This document shows positions 46,458-54,831 of a stretch of DNA of 64,000 nt, in pieces; positions within the stretch are counted from its first letter, which is position 1; each line of letters starts with the position of its first letter. The notes under the pieces are model-generated. The model was not told the origin of the DNA. It ran no database searches and saw only the letters and a list, made by a program, of their open reading frames with translations. The position numbers and the translations under genes were made by a program. Origin of the DNA: JACCZR01 sp963844805 (GTDB lineage Bacteria > Actinomycetota > Thermoleophilia > Solirubrobacterales > Thermoleophilaceae); the NCBI GenBank assembly GCA_963844805.1, contig CAWJPU010000012.1, positions 62,001 to 126,000 of the forward strand. The letters are read 5' to 3'.

Positions 46458-46525
46458 AGCGGCGGTGCTCCCTACCTCCGGTAGGACAGGCGCCCGGCCG
46501 ACGCCCGGCCTGCGCTCCGGCGCTA
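46458..46525. repeat. Intergenic hairpin repeat family 1, copy 3
   Basis: GGTGCTCCCTACCTCCGGTA, GGACAGGCGCCC and GCCTGCGCTCCGG. It contains the perfect stem CCTACC-TCC-GGTAGG. It lies between the convergent corA and peptidase genes, where it could act as a bidirectional terminator. Confidence 0.82.
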
Positions 46526-47678
46526 TAGGCGCCGCACCAGCGCGTCGCACAGCCGCGCGCAGTCGGCCACCGTGCCGTAGTCGACCTTGTCGGCGGTGTC
46601 GGTCGGCCAGTGGTAGTTGGTCGGGATCTTGAGCTCATCGACCGAGCCCAGGGCCACGGCCGGGTAGCCCCGGCGCAGGGGCACCACCCCGTCGGTGGCG
46701 TTGCGGAAGCGCAGATCGGGCACCAGGTCGATCCCCAGCCGCCCCGCCTCCTCCTTGAGCAGGGCCAGGAAGTCCTTGGGGTACTCGTTCATCCACAGCA
46801 TGCCCTCGCCCTCCAGCGGCGCCAGCCGCGGTGAGCCGACCGTGTCCACGCACACGAATGACGTGCGGTCGGGGGCGAGGTCGCCGAAGTGCCGGCGCGA
46901 GAAGGCGTGCATGCCCTCGAGGAAGGACTCCTCCGAGCCCGTGGAGAGCAGGATCACGCGCAGCCCCTCCGGCGGCGGCTCGGCGGCCAGCGAGCGGGCG
47001 AGCGAGCTCAGCACGGCCACGCCGGAGAGGTTGTCGTTGGCCCCGGGCACCGCCTTGCGCAGCCCGATGTCGGCCATCGCCGCGGCGTAGCCCAGGCACA
47101 GCATCCGGCCGAGGCGCTTCAGTCGCCGCAGGCCCAGCAGCGCGCCGAGGCCGACCAGCGCGGGGCCCACCACCGCGCCCCACATGGTGGGCGGCGTGGT
47201 GTTGGACTGCTCCAGGAGGCCCGGGAAGCGGCCCAGGAGCGCCCGCGGCGGATCGGGATGGAACACCAGGCCGGCGTGGGCAGCGTCGTGGTGCGCGTGG
47301 ACGATCACCGTGCGCTCGGCGTCGGCCGGGCCGATCTCCGCCACCACGTTGGAGGTCGGGCGGCTGGGGAGAAGCCGGCGGCGGAAGTGCTGGTGCACCG
47401 GCGGTGATGTCGTCGGCCACCGCGGCCGCGCCGGCCAGCCCGGTCAGCGCCCCGAGCAGGCGGCCGCGCCCGGCCGCCAGCGCGCTCAGCGCCGCGGGCA
47501 GGCCGATCGGCCACCAGTAGCCCCCGTGGGCCCGCTCGTCCTCGATCCGGACCCGCGCTCCGGCGGCCTCGAGGTCGGCGGCGATCAGCTCGGCGGCCTC
47601 GCGCTCGCCGGTGGAGGCCGAGGGACGGTCGATCTTCGCGAGGCGCTCGACCCACGTCCGCAGCTCGGCTTCGGTCAC
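46523..47678 (-). CDS. M28 family peptidase with hydrophobic insertions (frameshift)
   Basis: Zinc aminopeptidase-like protein. Zinc ligands can be followed in HAHHDAAHAGL, GANDNLSGVAVLSS (bridging Asp), LSTGSEESFLEGMHAF (Glu-Glu), CVDTVGSPRLAPLEGEG and NYHWPTDTADKVDYG (final His). Hydrophobic segments interrupt the fold (IGLPAALSALAAGRGRLLGAL and GAVVGPALVGLGALL), so it is probably membrane-associated. A +1 break at 47393-47403 lies between the first helices and the zinc site. GTG start 23 bases from the divergent HIT gene. Confidence 0.82.
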
Positions 47679-47701
47679 GCGCAGGTACGCTAGCCGCCTC
47701 G

Positions 47702-48112
47702 GTGGCCGAGGACGACTGCCTCTTCTGCAAGATCATCGCCGGCGAGCTGCCGGCCGAGAAGCTCGACGAGGACGAGCACACCCTCTCCTTCATGGACATC
47801 AACCCGTGGACCCGCGGGCACGCGCTGGTGATCCCCAAGCAGCACGCCCGCAACATCCACGAGATCTCCGACGAGAGCCTGGCCCGGGTGATGAGCGCCG
47901 CCAAGCGGTTGGCCGCCAAGGCTCGTGACAACCTCGGGGCCGACGGCGTCAACCTCCTCAACTCCGCCGAGGCGGCCGCGTGGCAGACGGTCTTCCACTT
48001 CCACGTCCACGTGATCCCGCGCTACGAGGACGACCCGCTGCGCCTTCCCGGACAGCCGATGCGGCTCGAGGAGGGCGAGCTGGCGCAGGTGGGCGCCGAG
48101 CTGCGTGGCTGA
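47702..48112 (+). CDS. HIT family hydrolase
   Basis: 136 residues. CLFCKIIAGELPAEKLDEDE, FMDINPWTRGHALVIPKQH and the histidine triad HFHVHVIPRYED are diagnostic. Nucleotide-binding hydrolase of the Hint/HinT-like branch, cleaving AMP-linked substrates. Intact, GTG start. Its end overlaps the crotonase gene by 8 bases. Confidence 0.93.
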   Translation: MAEDDCLFCKIIAGELPAEKLDEDEHTLSFMDINPWTRGHALVIPKQHARNIHEISDESLARVMSAAKRLAAKARDNLGADGVNLLNSAEAAAWQTVFHFHVHVIPRYEDDPLRLPGQPMRLEEGELAQVGAELRG

Positions 48113-48881
48113 CCGGATCCGCTTCGAGCAGGAGGGCGACGTCGGCCAGATCGTGGTCGAGGCGCCGCCGCTCAACCTTTTCGGCGCGGGAATGGGGGAG
48201 GAGCTCCATGACGCGCTGCGGCAGGCGGAGGGCGCGGGCCTGCGGGCGCTGGTCTTCCGCGCCGAGGGCAAGGTCTTCACCGGCGGGGTCGACGTCCAGG
48301 TCTTCGAGGGGCTCAGCTCGCGCGACGCCGAGCGGGTGGTGCACGAGCTGCTGGCGATCACCCGGCGGGTGGAGGACTTTCCGTTTCCCACCATCGCGTC
48401 GGTCGGCGGCCTGTGCCTGACGTGGGGCTTCGAGCTGTCGCTGGCCTGCGACCTGATCGTCGCGGCGGACGCGGCCCGGTTCGGCCTGGTGGAGCGGGTG
48501 GTGGGCATCACGCCGTTCATGGGCGGGGTACAGCGCCTGACCGAGCGGGCCGGGCCCGCCCGGGCGCGCGAGCTGGTCATGACCGGCGAGCTCTACCCCG
48601 CCGAGACGATGCGCCAGTGGGGCGTGATCAACCGCGTGGCGCCGCTGGTCGAGCTCGAGGAGCAGACGCGGCTGCTGGCCGAGGACCTGGCGGCCGGGCC
48701 CACGCTGGCGATGGCGGCCACGAAGGGCATCGTCCGCGCCCAGGTCGACGAGGGCACCCGTGGCGCCGACGACCGCACTTCGGCCCTCGCTGCCCCTCTC
48801 TTCGACACCGACGACACCAAACGCGCCATCCGAAGCTTTTTGGAGGAAGGTCCGGGAAAGGCCACCTTCGAGGGCCGTTGA
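48105..48881 (+). CDS. Enoyl-CoA hydratase/isomerase family protein
   Basis: 258 residues, crotonase fold. GKVFTGGVDVQVFEGLSS gives the first oxyanion-hole segment. GGLCLTWGFELSLACDLIVAADAARFGLVE supplies the second segment and a candidate catalytic Glu in GLVE. ITPFMGGVQRLTERAGPARARELVMTGELYPAETM follows the usual family order. The position of the second catalytic acid is unclear (hydrophobic here), so hydratase activity should not be assumed. GTG start overlapping the HIT gene. Confidence 0.85.
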   Translation: MADRIRFEQEGDVGQIVVEAPPLNLFGAGMGEELHDALRQAEGAGLRALVFRAEGKVFTGGVDVQVFEGLSSRDAERVVHELLAITRRVEDFPFPTIASVGGLCLTWGFELSLACDLIVAADAARFGLVERVVGITPFMGGVQRLTERAGPARARELVMTGELYPAETMRQWGVINRVAPLVELEEQTRLLAEDLAAGPTLAMAATKGIVRAQVDEGTRGADDRTSALAAPLFDTDDTKRAIRSFLEEGPGKATFEGR

Positions 48882-49021
48882 ACACCCGGACTGCCGGATC
48901 TCTTGCTAGCGTTTCGCTTGGTAAGAGGTGCCGCTGGCCGGTGCCGTCAGAGAGAGCAGCAAGTGCCGTGGTTCGGATCGCATTTCGTGGCCCGGCTTTG
49001 CAGAAAGAGGGCAACACAGAA

Positions 49022-49225
49022 ATGCCGACTGGAACCGTCAAGTGGTTCAACGACGAGAAGGGCTACGGCTTCATCACTCCGGACGACGGGGACCGTGACC
49101 TGTTCGTGCACTACTCGGGCATCGACGGGCATGGCTTCAAGAGCCTGACCGAGAACGCCAAGGTGGAGTACGAGGAAGAGGTCGGGGACAAGGGCCCCAA
49201 GGCGGTGAACGTCCGGGCGCTTTAG
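49022..49225 (+). CDS. cspA: Cold-shock protein, CspA family
   Basis: 67 residues. GTVKWFNDEKGYGFI (RNP1) and DLFVHYSGI (RNP2-like, FVHY for FVHF) identify the single-stranded nucleic-acid-binding beta barrel. KAVNVRAL ends the domain. ATG 49022 is preceded by a 140-base non-coding leader after the crotonase stop, which would fit a regulated 5' UTR as in other csp genes. infA follows after 29 bases. Confidence 0.95.
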   Translation: MPTGTVKWFNDEKGYGFITPDDGDRDLFVHYSGIDGHGFKSLTENAKVEYEEEVGDKGPKAVNVRAL

Positions 49226-49254
49226 CGCCCGCGCCGCGCCTGCGGCGGCCTCTC

Positions 49255-49473
49255 ATGGCCAAGGAAGACAAGATCGAGATGGAGGGCGAGATTCTCGAGG
49301 CCCTCCCCAACACCATGTTCAAGGTCAAGCTGGACAACGACCACGAGGTGCTGGGCCACATCTCGGGCAAGATGAGGCGGCACTACATCCGGATCCTGCC
49401 CGGGGACCGGGTGAAGATCGAGCTCTCGCCGTACGACCTCGATCGAGGCCGGATCACCTACCGCTACAAATAG
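49255..49473 (+). CDS. infA: Translation initiation factor IF-1
   Basis: 72 residues, a perfect-length IF-1. AKEDKIEMEGEILEALPNTMFKVKLDNDHEVLGHISGKMRRHYIRI-type order of blocks and the terminal GRITYRYK. Binds the ribosomal A site during initiation. Not in the usual ribosomal protein/rpmJ cluster; here it follows a cold-shock gene. Two hairpin repeats begin immediately after its stop. Confidence 0.97.
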   Translation: MAKEDKIEMEGEILEALPNTMFKVKLDNDHEVLGHISGKMRRHYIRILPGDRVKIELSPYDLDRGRITYRYK

Positions 49474-49552
49474 CTCCGCGGGCATCCCTGCCCGCGGTAC
49501 CGAGGGGGTAGGCGCCATCCGGCGCCGTAACCGGGCGGCTTTGCCGCCCCTC
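49474..49552. repeat. Intergenic hairpin repeat family 2, copy 1
   Basis: Three successive hairpins: CCGCGGGCA-TCCC-TGCCCGCGG, GGCGCC-ATCC-GGCGCC and GGGCGGC-TTT-GCCGCCC. Starts at the base after the infA stop codon, so it may serve as its terminator. Confidence 0.85.
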
Positions 49553-49562
49553 CTCCGATTGG

Positions 49563-49640
49563 CTCCGCGGGCATCCCTGCCCGCGGTACCGAGGGTTGGC
49601 GCCTCCAGGCGCCGTGACCGGGGCGGCTTCGCCGCCCCTC
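49563..49640. repeat. Intergenic hairpin repeat family 2, copy 2
   Basis: Tandem second copy, ten bases after copy 1, with the same three hairpins; here GGCGCC-TCCA-GGCGCC and GGGGCGGC-TTC-GCCGCCCC. Confidence 0.85.
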
Positions 49641-49723
49641 TCCGCCGGCCCCTCGGGAGGGCGCGTGCGCGCTTGCCCGCGGGGGTAGCATCGTTCTCGG
49701 TGAGCCTGGAGGGGTGGATCTTC

Positions 49724-50050
49724 ATGGTCGGATTCCGAGTCTTCGACCTCGGTCTGCTCGTCCTCTGGCTCGTCTGGTTCTTCCGCCTCCGCGACGACGG
49801 TGAGGACCCGCCGGAGGACGGCGGCGGAGGCGGCGGCGGTCCCGGTCAGGGGCCCGACAAGCGCGACCCGCGCGGCGGTGGCGGCATGCGGCTGCCGCTG
49901 GGGCGCTGGCGCGGCGGGCGACGCCTGCGAGAGCACGGCCGCCGGCGCCACTGGCCGCGGCGCCGAGGGCCCGCGCCACCCGTGCCCCGGCCGGTTCCGT
50001 CGCGGATTCGCCATCCCGGTTCACCCGTGCCCGCCCACACTCGGCGCTGA
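49724..50050 (+). CDS. Short membrane-anchored Gly/Arg-rich hypothetical protein
   Basis: About 108 residues from ATG 49724, preceded by GGAGGGG at a suitable distance (GTG 49700 is an alternative). One short N-terminal hydrophobic helix (VFDLGLLVLWLVWFF), then a Gly-rich spacer, then an Arg/Pro-rich basic tail. The tail's composition is close to random for this GC content, so the true end is uncertain. No family recognised. Confidence 0.4.
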   Translation: MVGFRVFDLGLLVLWLVWFFRLRDDGEDPPEDGGGGGGGPGQGPDKRDPRGGGGMRLPLGRWRGGRRLREHGRRRHWPRRRGPAPPVPRPVPSRIRHPGSPVPAHTRR

Positions 50051-50111
50051 TACCGTCCTGCCCCCTGCCGTAAGGCGGGGCCCTTCGATTGGGGAGGGTT
50101 TGGCCCGAGAA

Positions 50112-50474
50112 ATGCGAAAGCTTCCAGCGTTCGAGCTCGACGATGAGCAGGTGGACGACGTCCACGTGCTGGTGCCCCATGGGGAGATCGACGCGCTGAC
50201 CGCGCCCACGCTCGGGCGCCGCATGCTGGAGCTGATCGACGCGGGCATGAGCCGCCTCGTGGTGGACCTATCCGAGACCACGTTCATGGACTCGACGGGC
50301 CTGGGCGTGCTGATCAACGGGCTGCGCCAGACCGGCCGCAAGCAGGGCAAGCTCGTGGTGGTGTGCCCGACCGAGCGCATCATGCGCCCGTTCGAGATCA
50401 CGGGGCTGCACAACCACCTCCCCATCGTGAAGACCCGCGACGAGGCCTTCTCGGCCCTCTCGCAGGGCGCTTAG
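50112..50474 (+). CDS. STAS domain anti-sigma factor antagonist
   Basis: About 120 residues. VHVLVPHGEIDALTAPTLGRRMLELIDAG, then LVVDLSETTFMDSTGLGVLINGLRQ with the phosphorylatable Ser in DSTG. VVCPTERIMRPFEITGLHNHLPI completes the fold. Family members bind anti-sigma kinase proteins and release a sigma factor; no kinase or sigma gene is adjacent. Two candidate starts: ATG 50112 is used, TTG 50100 lies too close to the GGGGAGGG ribosome site. Confidence 0.9.
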   Translation: MRKLPAFELDDEQVDDVHVLVPHGEIDALTAPTLGRRMLELIDAGMSRLVVDLSETTFMDSTGLGVLINGLRQTGRKQGKLVVVCPTERIMRPFEITGLHNHLPIVKTRDEAFSALSQGA

Positions 50475-50825
50475 CTAGCCGCAGGCGCCCGGGTTCTCCT
50501 TACAGAAGTTCTCGAACCGCTCCTCCGGCGAGCCACGGGGCGGCGGTGTGTCGTTCTGCGGGGAGTCCTGCTGCTGGCGCTCCTGGGACGGCGTGCCGCC
50601 CGACTCGCCGCCGGAGGTGTCCGGCGTGGTGTTCGTGCCGGTCTGGGGCGAGGTATCGGTCGAGGTGCCCGTCTCGGTGTCGGTGGTGGTTCCCGTGTCC
50701 GTGGTCGTGGGCTCGGACTCCGGCAGGGTCAGCTCGGGGGAGGACCTGGGCGGAGGCTCCTCGTCGCCGCCGCAGCCGGGCGCGGCGAGCGCGAGCACGC
50801 ACAGGACGGATACGGCCAGACGCAA
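50475..50825 (-). CDS. Putative lipoprotein with Thr/Ser-rich linker
   Basis: 116 residues from TTG 50825. Signal and lipobox LCVLALAAPGCGG. The rest is Thr, Ser, Asp, Gly and Glu rich (TTTDTGTTTDTETGTSTD) with a short C-terminal EERFENFCKENPGACG containing two Cys. No catalytic domain. Its stop abuts the STAS gene stop (convergent). Likely surface-exposed; function unknown. Confidence 0.6.
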   Translation of the reverse strand: MRLAVSVLCVLALAAPGCGGDEEPPPRSSPELTLPESEPTTTDTGTTTDTETGTSTDTSPQTGTNTTPDTSGGESGGTPSQERQQQDSPQNDTPPPRGSPEERFENFCKENPGACG

Positions 50826-50830
50826 GCGGC

Positions 50831-51100
50831 CTAGGGCTCGATGGCGGGCAGCCGGCGCCCGCAGTGCATGCAGTCGTTGAGGTCCTTCGGCACCAGCTGC
50901 TCGAGCGAGCAGCCGCACAGCCGCAGGTTCTCCACCGCCCAGGGCAGGTCGCTCGGCGAGGGCGCCATGGGCAGCACCGCCCCGACGACCTCGAACTCGT
51001 CGCCGCCCTTGCGGTCCACGTAGGTGGTGCCGGGCTCGGCCTCGCGAATCACCTCGCGGTCGTGGCGGGTACGCATGCGGTAGAGCTGACGCTGTCCCAT
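50831..51100 (-). CDS. Small hypothetical protein with two Cys pairs
   Basis: 89 residues. GQRQLYRMRTRHDREVIREAEP, DEFEVVGAVLPMAPSP and a C-terminal LCGCSLEQLVPKDLNDCMHCGRR with CxC and CxxC, which could bind zinc. No family assigned. Lies 5 bases before the lipoprotein gene on the same strand, so they may share a transcript. Confidence 0.55.
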   Translation of the reverse strand: MGQRQLYRMRTRHDREVIREAEPGTTYVDRKGGDEFEVVGAVLPMAPSPSDLPWAVENLRLCGCSLEQLVPKDLNDCMHCGRRLPAIEP

Positions 51101-51125
51101 CGGCGCGGCAGTCTATTAGGCCCTC

Positions 51126-52646
51126 TTGCGGATTCTGATCTTCCACGGCTACCTGCTGCGCGGCACCGGCAGCAACATCTACAACGCCAGCCTGGCGAGG
51201 GCGCTGGTTGCGCTCGGCCACGAGGTCCACCTGGTCTGCCAGGAGCGCGACACCCGCGGCATGGACTTCGTGGACGGCGAGCGCTGCACGGTCCATGTTC
51301 CCGACATCGAGGGCGTGCTACCGCTCTACGTGGCCGACGAGTACGAGGGCTTCGAGGCGGTGCCGTTCCCCGATCTCGACGACGCTCGCGTCGAGCGCTA
51401 CGTCGAGCTCAACGCTCGCGCAGTGGCCGACGTGGCCCTTGAGGTGAAGCCCGACGTGGCGCTGGCCAACCACCTGATCATGGGGCCGGCGATCCTGGCC
51501 CGGGGCCTGGAGGGCCGCGTGCCTTATGCGGTCAAGGTTCACGGCAGCGCGCTGGAGTACGTGGTGCGCCCGCACCGCGACCGCTTCATCGGATGGGCCC
51601 GGGAGGGCCTCGCCGGCGCCTCGGCCGTGCTGGTGGGCTCGCGCCACACCGCCGAGAGCCTGTGGGAGGTGATGGACGAGCCCGGCCTGCCCGAGCGCAC
51701 CCGCCTGGGGCCGCCCGGGGTTGACGTGCACCGGTTCCGGCCGCGATCCGACGAGGAGGCCGCCGAGGGGCTCCGCCGGCTTGCGGACTCGCTCGAGGGC
51801 GCCGAGGCGGCCACCTGGGGCGGCGAGCCGGGCGCAGCGGAGACGCTGCGCGCGCTCGACCCGGCGCGAGACCGGATCGTCGGCTACGTGGGCAAGCTGA
51901 TCGTCTCGAAGGGCGTCGACCTGCTGCTCGCCGCCTGGCCGCTGGTGGTCTCTGAGGTCCCGCAGGCGCGGCTGTGCGTGGTGGGCTTCGGCACCTATCG
52001 CGCGGGGCTGGGACGGATCGTGGCGGCCCTCGCTGGGGCCGACATGGACGCCCTGGCCGACGTGGCCGCTCGGGGGCGGGAGCTGGAGGGGGGCCCGCGG
52101 GACCAGCTGAGCTACCTCCGGGCCTTCCTGGACGGGCTGGAGGGCGGGCGCCGGGCCGCCTATCTGGCCGCCGCCCCCGAGGCCGCGCGCCGCGTGCACT
52201 TCACCGGCCGGCTGGAGCACGACGCCCTGCCCGGGCTGCTGCCCGCCTTCGAGGCCCAGGTGGTGCCGAGCACGTTCCCCGAGGCGTTCGGCATGGTGGC
52301 TGCGGAGGCGGCCTCCTGCGGCGCGCTGCCGGTCTCCGCTGCCCACTCGGGCCTGGCCGAGGTGACCGCCGTGCTCGCGCCGGCCCTGGACGAGCGGCTG
52401 CGCGACCTACTGTCCTTCTCCCGCGGCCCCGATGCGGTCCCCGAGCTGGCCGACCGGCTGGTGCGGTGGCTGTCCCTGGGGGCCGCCGAGCGGTCCCACG
52501 CCAGCCGCGCGCTGGCGGACCTGGCGCACTCGCGCTTCAGCTGGGAGAGCGTCGCCGAGGGGGTGCTGGCAGCGGCGCAGGGGAGGCTCGACGAGCTGCC
52601 CGAGGTGCCGTCAGACAGCGACGCTTCCGCCGCCCCGCTCGGATAG
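51126..52646 (+). CDS. Glycosyltransferase family 4 protein
   Basis: 506 residues, intact, TTG start. GT-B fold. ILIFHGYLLRGTGSNIYNASLARALVALGHEVHLV begins the acceptor domain. AVKVHGSALEYVVRPH and VGSRHTAESLW follow. The donor domain has IVGYVGKLIVSKGVDLLLAAWPLV and VVPSTFPEAFGMVAAEAASCG, which gives the EX7E motif. The insertion of about 70 residues between these is longer than usual. Substrate unknown. Confidence 0.87.
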   Translation: MRILIFHGYLLRGTGSNIYNASLARALVALGHEVHLVCQERDTRGMDFVDGERCTVHVPDIEGVLPLYVADEYEGFEAVPFPDLDDARVERYVELNARAVADVALEVKPDVALANHLIMGPAILARGLEGRVPYAVKVHGSALEYVVRPHRDRFIGWAREGLAGASAVLVGSRHTAESLWEVMDEPGLPERTRLGPPGVDVHRFRPRSDEEAAEGLRRLADSLEGAEAATWGGEPGAAETLRALDPARDRIVGYVGKLIVSKGVDLLLAAWPLVVSEVPQARLCVVGFGTYRAGLGRIVAALAGADMDALADVAARGRELEGGPRDQLSYLRAFLDGLEGGRRAAYLAAAPEAARRVHFTGRLEHDALPGLLPAFEAQVVPSTFPEAFGMVAAEAASCGALPVSAAHSGLAEVTAVLAPALDERLRDLLSFSRGPDAVPELADRLVRWLSLGAAERSHASRALADLAHSRFSWESVAEGVLAAAQGRLDELPEVPSDSDASAAPLG

Positions 52647-52658
52647 TCTTCCCGCCTC

Positions 52659-53366
52659 GTGAGGCTCCCCGCTCAGAGGTTCCTGGTCCCCCTGATCGCC
52701 CTCCCCGCCCTCGCTCTGGGCGCGATGGGCTGCGGGCGCGAGGACGCGCCCGACCTGATCAACGGCAAGACCAACTTCGTCCAGAAGTGCGCCTCGTGCC
52801 ACGTGCTGGCCCGGGCCAACGCCTCGGGCGTCCAGGGCCCGAACCTCGACCAGGCCTTCGGGCCCGCCCGTCGCGAGGGCCTTGGCGAGCAGACCGTGGA
52901 GGGCGTGGTGCACGAGCAGATCGCGCTCGTGCGCCGAAACAGCATCATGCCGCGCAACCTGGTCACGGGCGCCGCCCAGCGCGACGTGGCCGCCTACGTG
53001 GCCGCGGTTGCCGGCCAGCCCGGCAAGGACACCGGCGAGCTGGCGAGCGCGGGCGCCCCCGACGTCTCCAACAAGGTCATCAACGAGAAGGACGGCAAGC
53101 TGTTGATCGACGCCGACCCCTCGGGCGCACTGTCCTTCACCGCCGGCAAGGCCAACGCGAAGGCGGGCAAGCTGACCTTCATCATGAAGAACCCCGCCTC
53201 GATCCAGCACAACATCGCGATCGCGGGCGACGGGACGGGGCCGGTCGTCGGCCAGGGCGGGACCTCGCAGTTCACGGACACGATCAAGCCGGGCAAGTAC
53301 ACGTTCCTGTGCACGGTGCCCGGCCACGCCGACGGCGGCATGAAGGGCGAGCTCACCGTCAACTAG
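52659..53366 (+). CDS. Cytochrome c - cupredoxin fusion lipoprotein
   Basis: 235 residues from GTG 52659. Lipobox ALGAMGC with Cys25. Residues 40-120 are a class I cytochrome c domain: heme motif CASCH at 44-48 and a likely axial Met in NSIMPRN. Residues 140-235 are a plastocyanin-like cupredoxin: copper ligands His in SIQHNIAI and Cys, His, Met in FLCTVPGHADGGMKG. So one membrane-anchored protein has both a heme and a type 1 copper site. It could pass electrons to the cytochrome oxidase encoded 5 kb downstream. Confidence 0.88.
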   Translation: MRLPAQRFLVPLIALPALALGAMGCGREDAPDLINGKTNFVQKCASCHVLARANASGVQGPNLDQAFGPARREGLGEQTVEGVVHEQIALVRRNSIMPRNLVTGAAQRDVAAYVAAVAGQPGKDTGELASAGAPDVSNKVINEKDGKLLIDADPSGALSFTAGKANAKAGKLTFIMKNPASIQHNIAIAGDGTGPVVGQGGTSQFTDTIKPGKYTFLCTVPGHADGGMKGELTVN

Positions 53367-53406
53367 CGGAGGAGCGCAGGCCGGGCGTTGGCCGGTCGCG
53401 CCGCTC
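53367..53406. repeat. Intergenic hairpin repeat family 1, copy 4 (partial)
   Basis: CGGAGGAGCGCAGGCCGGGC and GTTGGCCGGTCGC. Only the 5' half of the element is present, directly after the cytochrome-cupredoxin stop. Confidence 0.7.
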
Positions 53407-53432
53407 GCTCCCAACGGTCTAGGTTGCGTGGG

Positions 53433-54194
53433 GTGGACGAGGACGCCCTCGACCAGGTCTACGCCGGCGACTTCGACGGCTTCGTCTCGCGCCGCAACGA
53501 GCTCGCCAAGCGGCTGCGCTCCGAGGGCGACCGCGAGGGCGCGGACGAGGTCAAGGCGCTCACGAAGCCCAACCAGCCCGCCTGGGCCCTGAACCAGCTG
53601 CCGGCCAAGCAGCGCGGCCGTCTGTTGAAGGCCGGCGCCGCTCTGCGGGAGGCGCAGGAGAGGCTGATGGGCGGCGACGCCGAGCCCGAGGACCTCCGCG
53701 CGGCCGCCGACGCCGAGCGCGACACGGTCAGCGAGGCGTTGGGCGCGGCGACGGCGCTGGCCGGCGAGGCCGGTACCGCCCTGAGCGACCCGGCCACCGA
53801 GCGTGCGCGCCAGACGCTTCACGCGGTGGCGCTCGACGAGGAGGTGCGGGCGCAGTTCGAGCGCGGCCGGCTGACCTCCGACCACGACGCCCCCGGCCTG
53901 GGCGGGCTGTCGCCGGGCGCCGTGAAGCCGAGCAAGGCGGGCGGGGCGCGCAGGAAGAAGAAGAGCGCCGACCGCGAGCAGGCCAAGCAGCGCCGTGACG
54001 AGCTGAAGGCCGCGGAGGCCGAGGCCAAGAAGCTCACGTCCCGCCGCGAGGACTCCGAGCGCGAGGTGGAGGCGGCGCGCAAGGAGGCGGAGCGTGCCCA
54101 GCACGCCCTCGAGCGCGCCACCGAGCGGCTCGAGAAGGCGACGGAAGCGGCCCAGGCCGCCGACGAGCGGCTGGCCGCTCTGCGCGACGACTGA
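53433..54194 (+). CDS. Hypothetical coiled-coil protein
   Basis: About 253 residues. DALDQVYAGDFDGFVSRRNELAKRLRSEGD at the N-terminus recalls actinobacterial proteins of unknown role that start with a similar DALY..P.EF...RN..AKELR block. KPNQPAWALNQLPAKQRGRLL follows. From about residue 180 a long charged coiled coil (KKKSADREQAKQRRDELKAA, ERLEKATEAAQAADERLAAL). Start GTG 53433 or TTG 53424. Ends at a bidirectional terminator. Monocistronic. Confidence 0.65.
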   Translation: MDEDALDQVYAGDFDGFVSRRNELAKRLRSEGDREGADEVKALTKPNQPAWALNQLPAKQRGRLLKAGAALREAQERLMGGDAEPEDLRAAADAERDTVSEALGAATALAGEAGTALSDPATERARQTLHAVALDEEVRAQFERGRLTSDHDAPGLGGLSPGAVKPSKAGGARRKKKSADREQAKQRRDELKAAEAEAKKLTSRREDSEREVEAARKEAERAQHALERATERLEKATEAAQAADERLAALRDD

Positions 54195-54256
54195 AACAGC
54201 AGCGACGAGGGAGGCCGGCGGCCGCGCGAGCAGGCGCGCACGCCCGCACCTATTTC

Positions 54257-54286
54257 AAAAAGTCCTCAGCGCGCTGACGACTTCTT
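54257..54286. terminator. Bidirectional terminator
   Basis: Stem AAGTCCTCAGC / GCTGACGACTT with one mismatch, flanked by AAAA on the left and CTTCTT on the right. Sits between the convergent coiled-coil gene and the lipoprotein gene. Confidence 0.75.
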
Positions 54287-54350
54287 CCCAAGAGTGCACC
54301 GCGTCCGCCCGCGACGGCTCCCCGAGAGCGCGGCTAGCCGGCGAAAGCGC

Positions 54351-54821
54351 TCAGGCGCCCGAGGCGCACTCGGTCACGCCCAGATCGCCGGCCAGGCGGT
54401 TCACGTCCTGCGTGTTGATGTTGCGCAGCTCCAGCGCCGCGGTGCGGATCTGCTCGCGGTCGCGGCTGGTGACGGCCTTCTGGAGCTTCTCGACGCCGGG
54501 TTGGTAGTCCTCTTCGAGGAACTTCTCGAACGCCTGCTCGAACTGCTCGGCCTGCTCGCCGGCGTCCCCGCTCGGCTTGTCCAGGCCCTTGATCTTGTTG
54601 ACCCCCGTGGAGAAGGCATCCACCGCCTGGTCGGTGCGCTGGTTGATCTCCTTGGGATCGTTCGTCTGCCCGCCCTGGCTCACCGCCTGCAGGTCCTTCT
54701 GGATCTGGGAGCAGATGCCGTTGGCCTGCTCGGCGTACTCCTCCTTGGAGGGACCACCGCAGCCCGCCACCACGGCGGCGCAGAGGAGGGCAAGGCAGGC
54801 CAGGGCGCGAGAGCGATTCAT
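54351..54821 (-). CDS. Putative lipoprotein, helical
   Basis: 156 residues. Signal with lipobox LLCAAVVAGCGG. The mature part is almost entirely helical and charged: KEEYAEQANGICSQIQKDLQAV, FSTGVNKIKGLDKP, FLEEDYQPGVEKLQKAV and LELRNINTQDVNRLAG. Two Cys (GICSQ and TECASGA) may form a disulfide. Function unknown. Lies 11 bases downstream of the inositol-phosphatase gene. Confidence 0.65.
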   Translation of the reverse strand: MNRSRALACLALLCAAVVAGCGGPSKEEYAEQANGICSQIQKDLQAVSQGGQTNDPKEINQRTDQAVDAFSTGVNKIKGLDKPSGDAGEQAEQFEQAFEKFLEEDYQPGVEKLQKAVTSRDREQIRTAALELRNINTQDVNRLAGDLGVTECASGA

Positions 54822-54831
54822 GCGCGCCAGG

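Noticed and set aside
49474..49640. Possible CRISPR array from two near-identical units
   Set aside because: Only two units, each a triple hairpin with a ten-base gap between them, and a third diverged copy lies 10 kb away.
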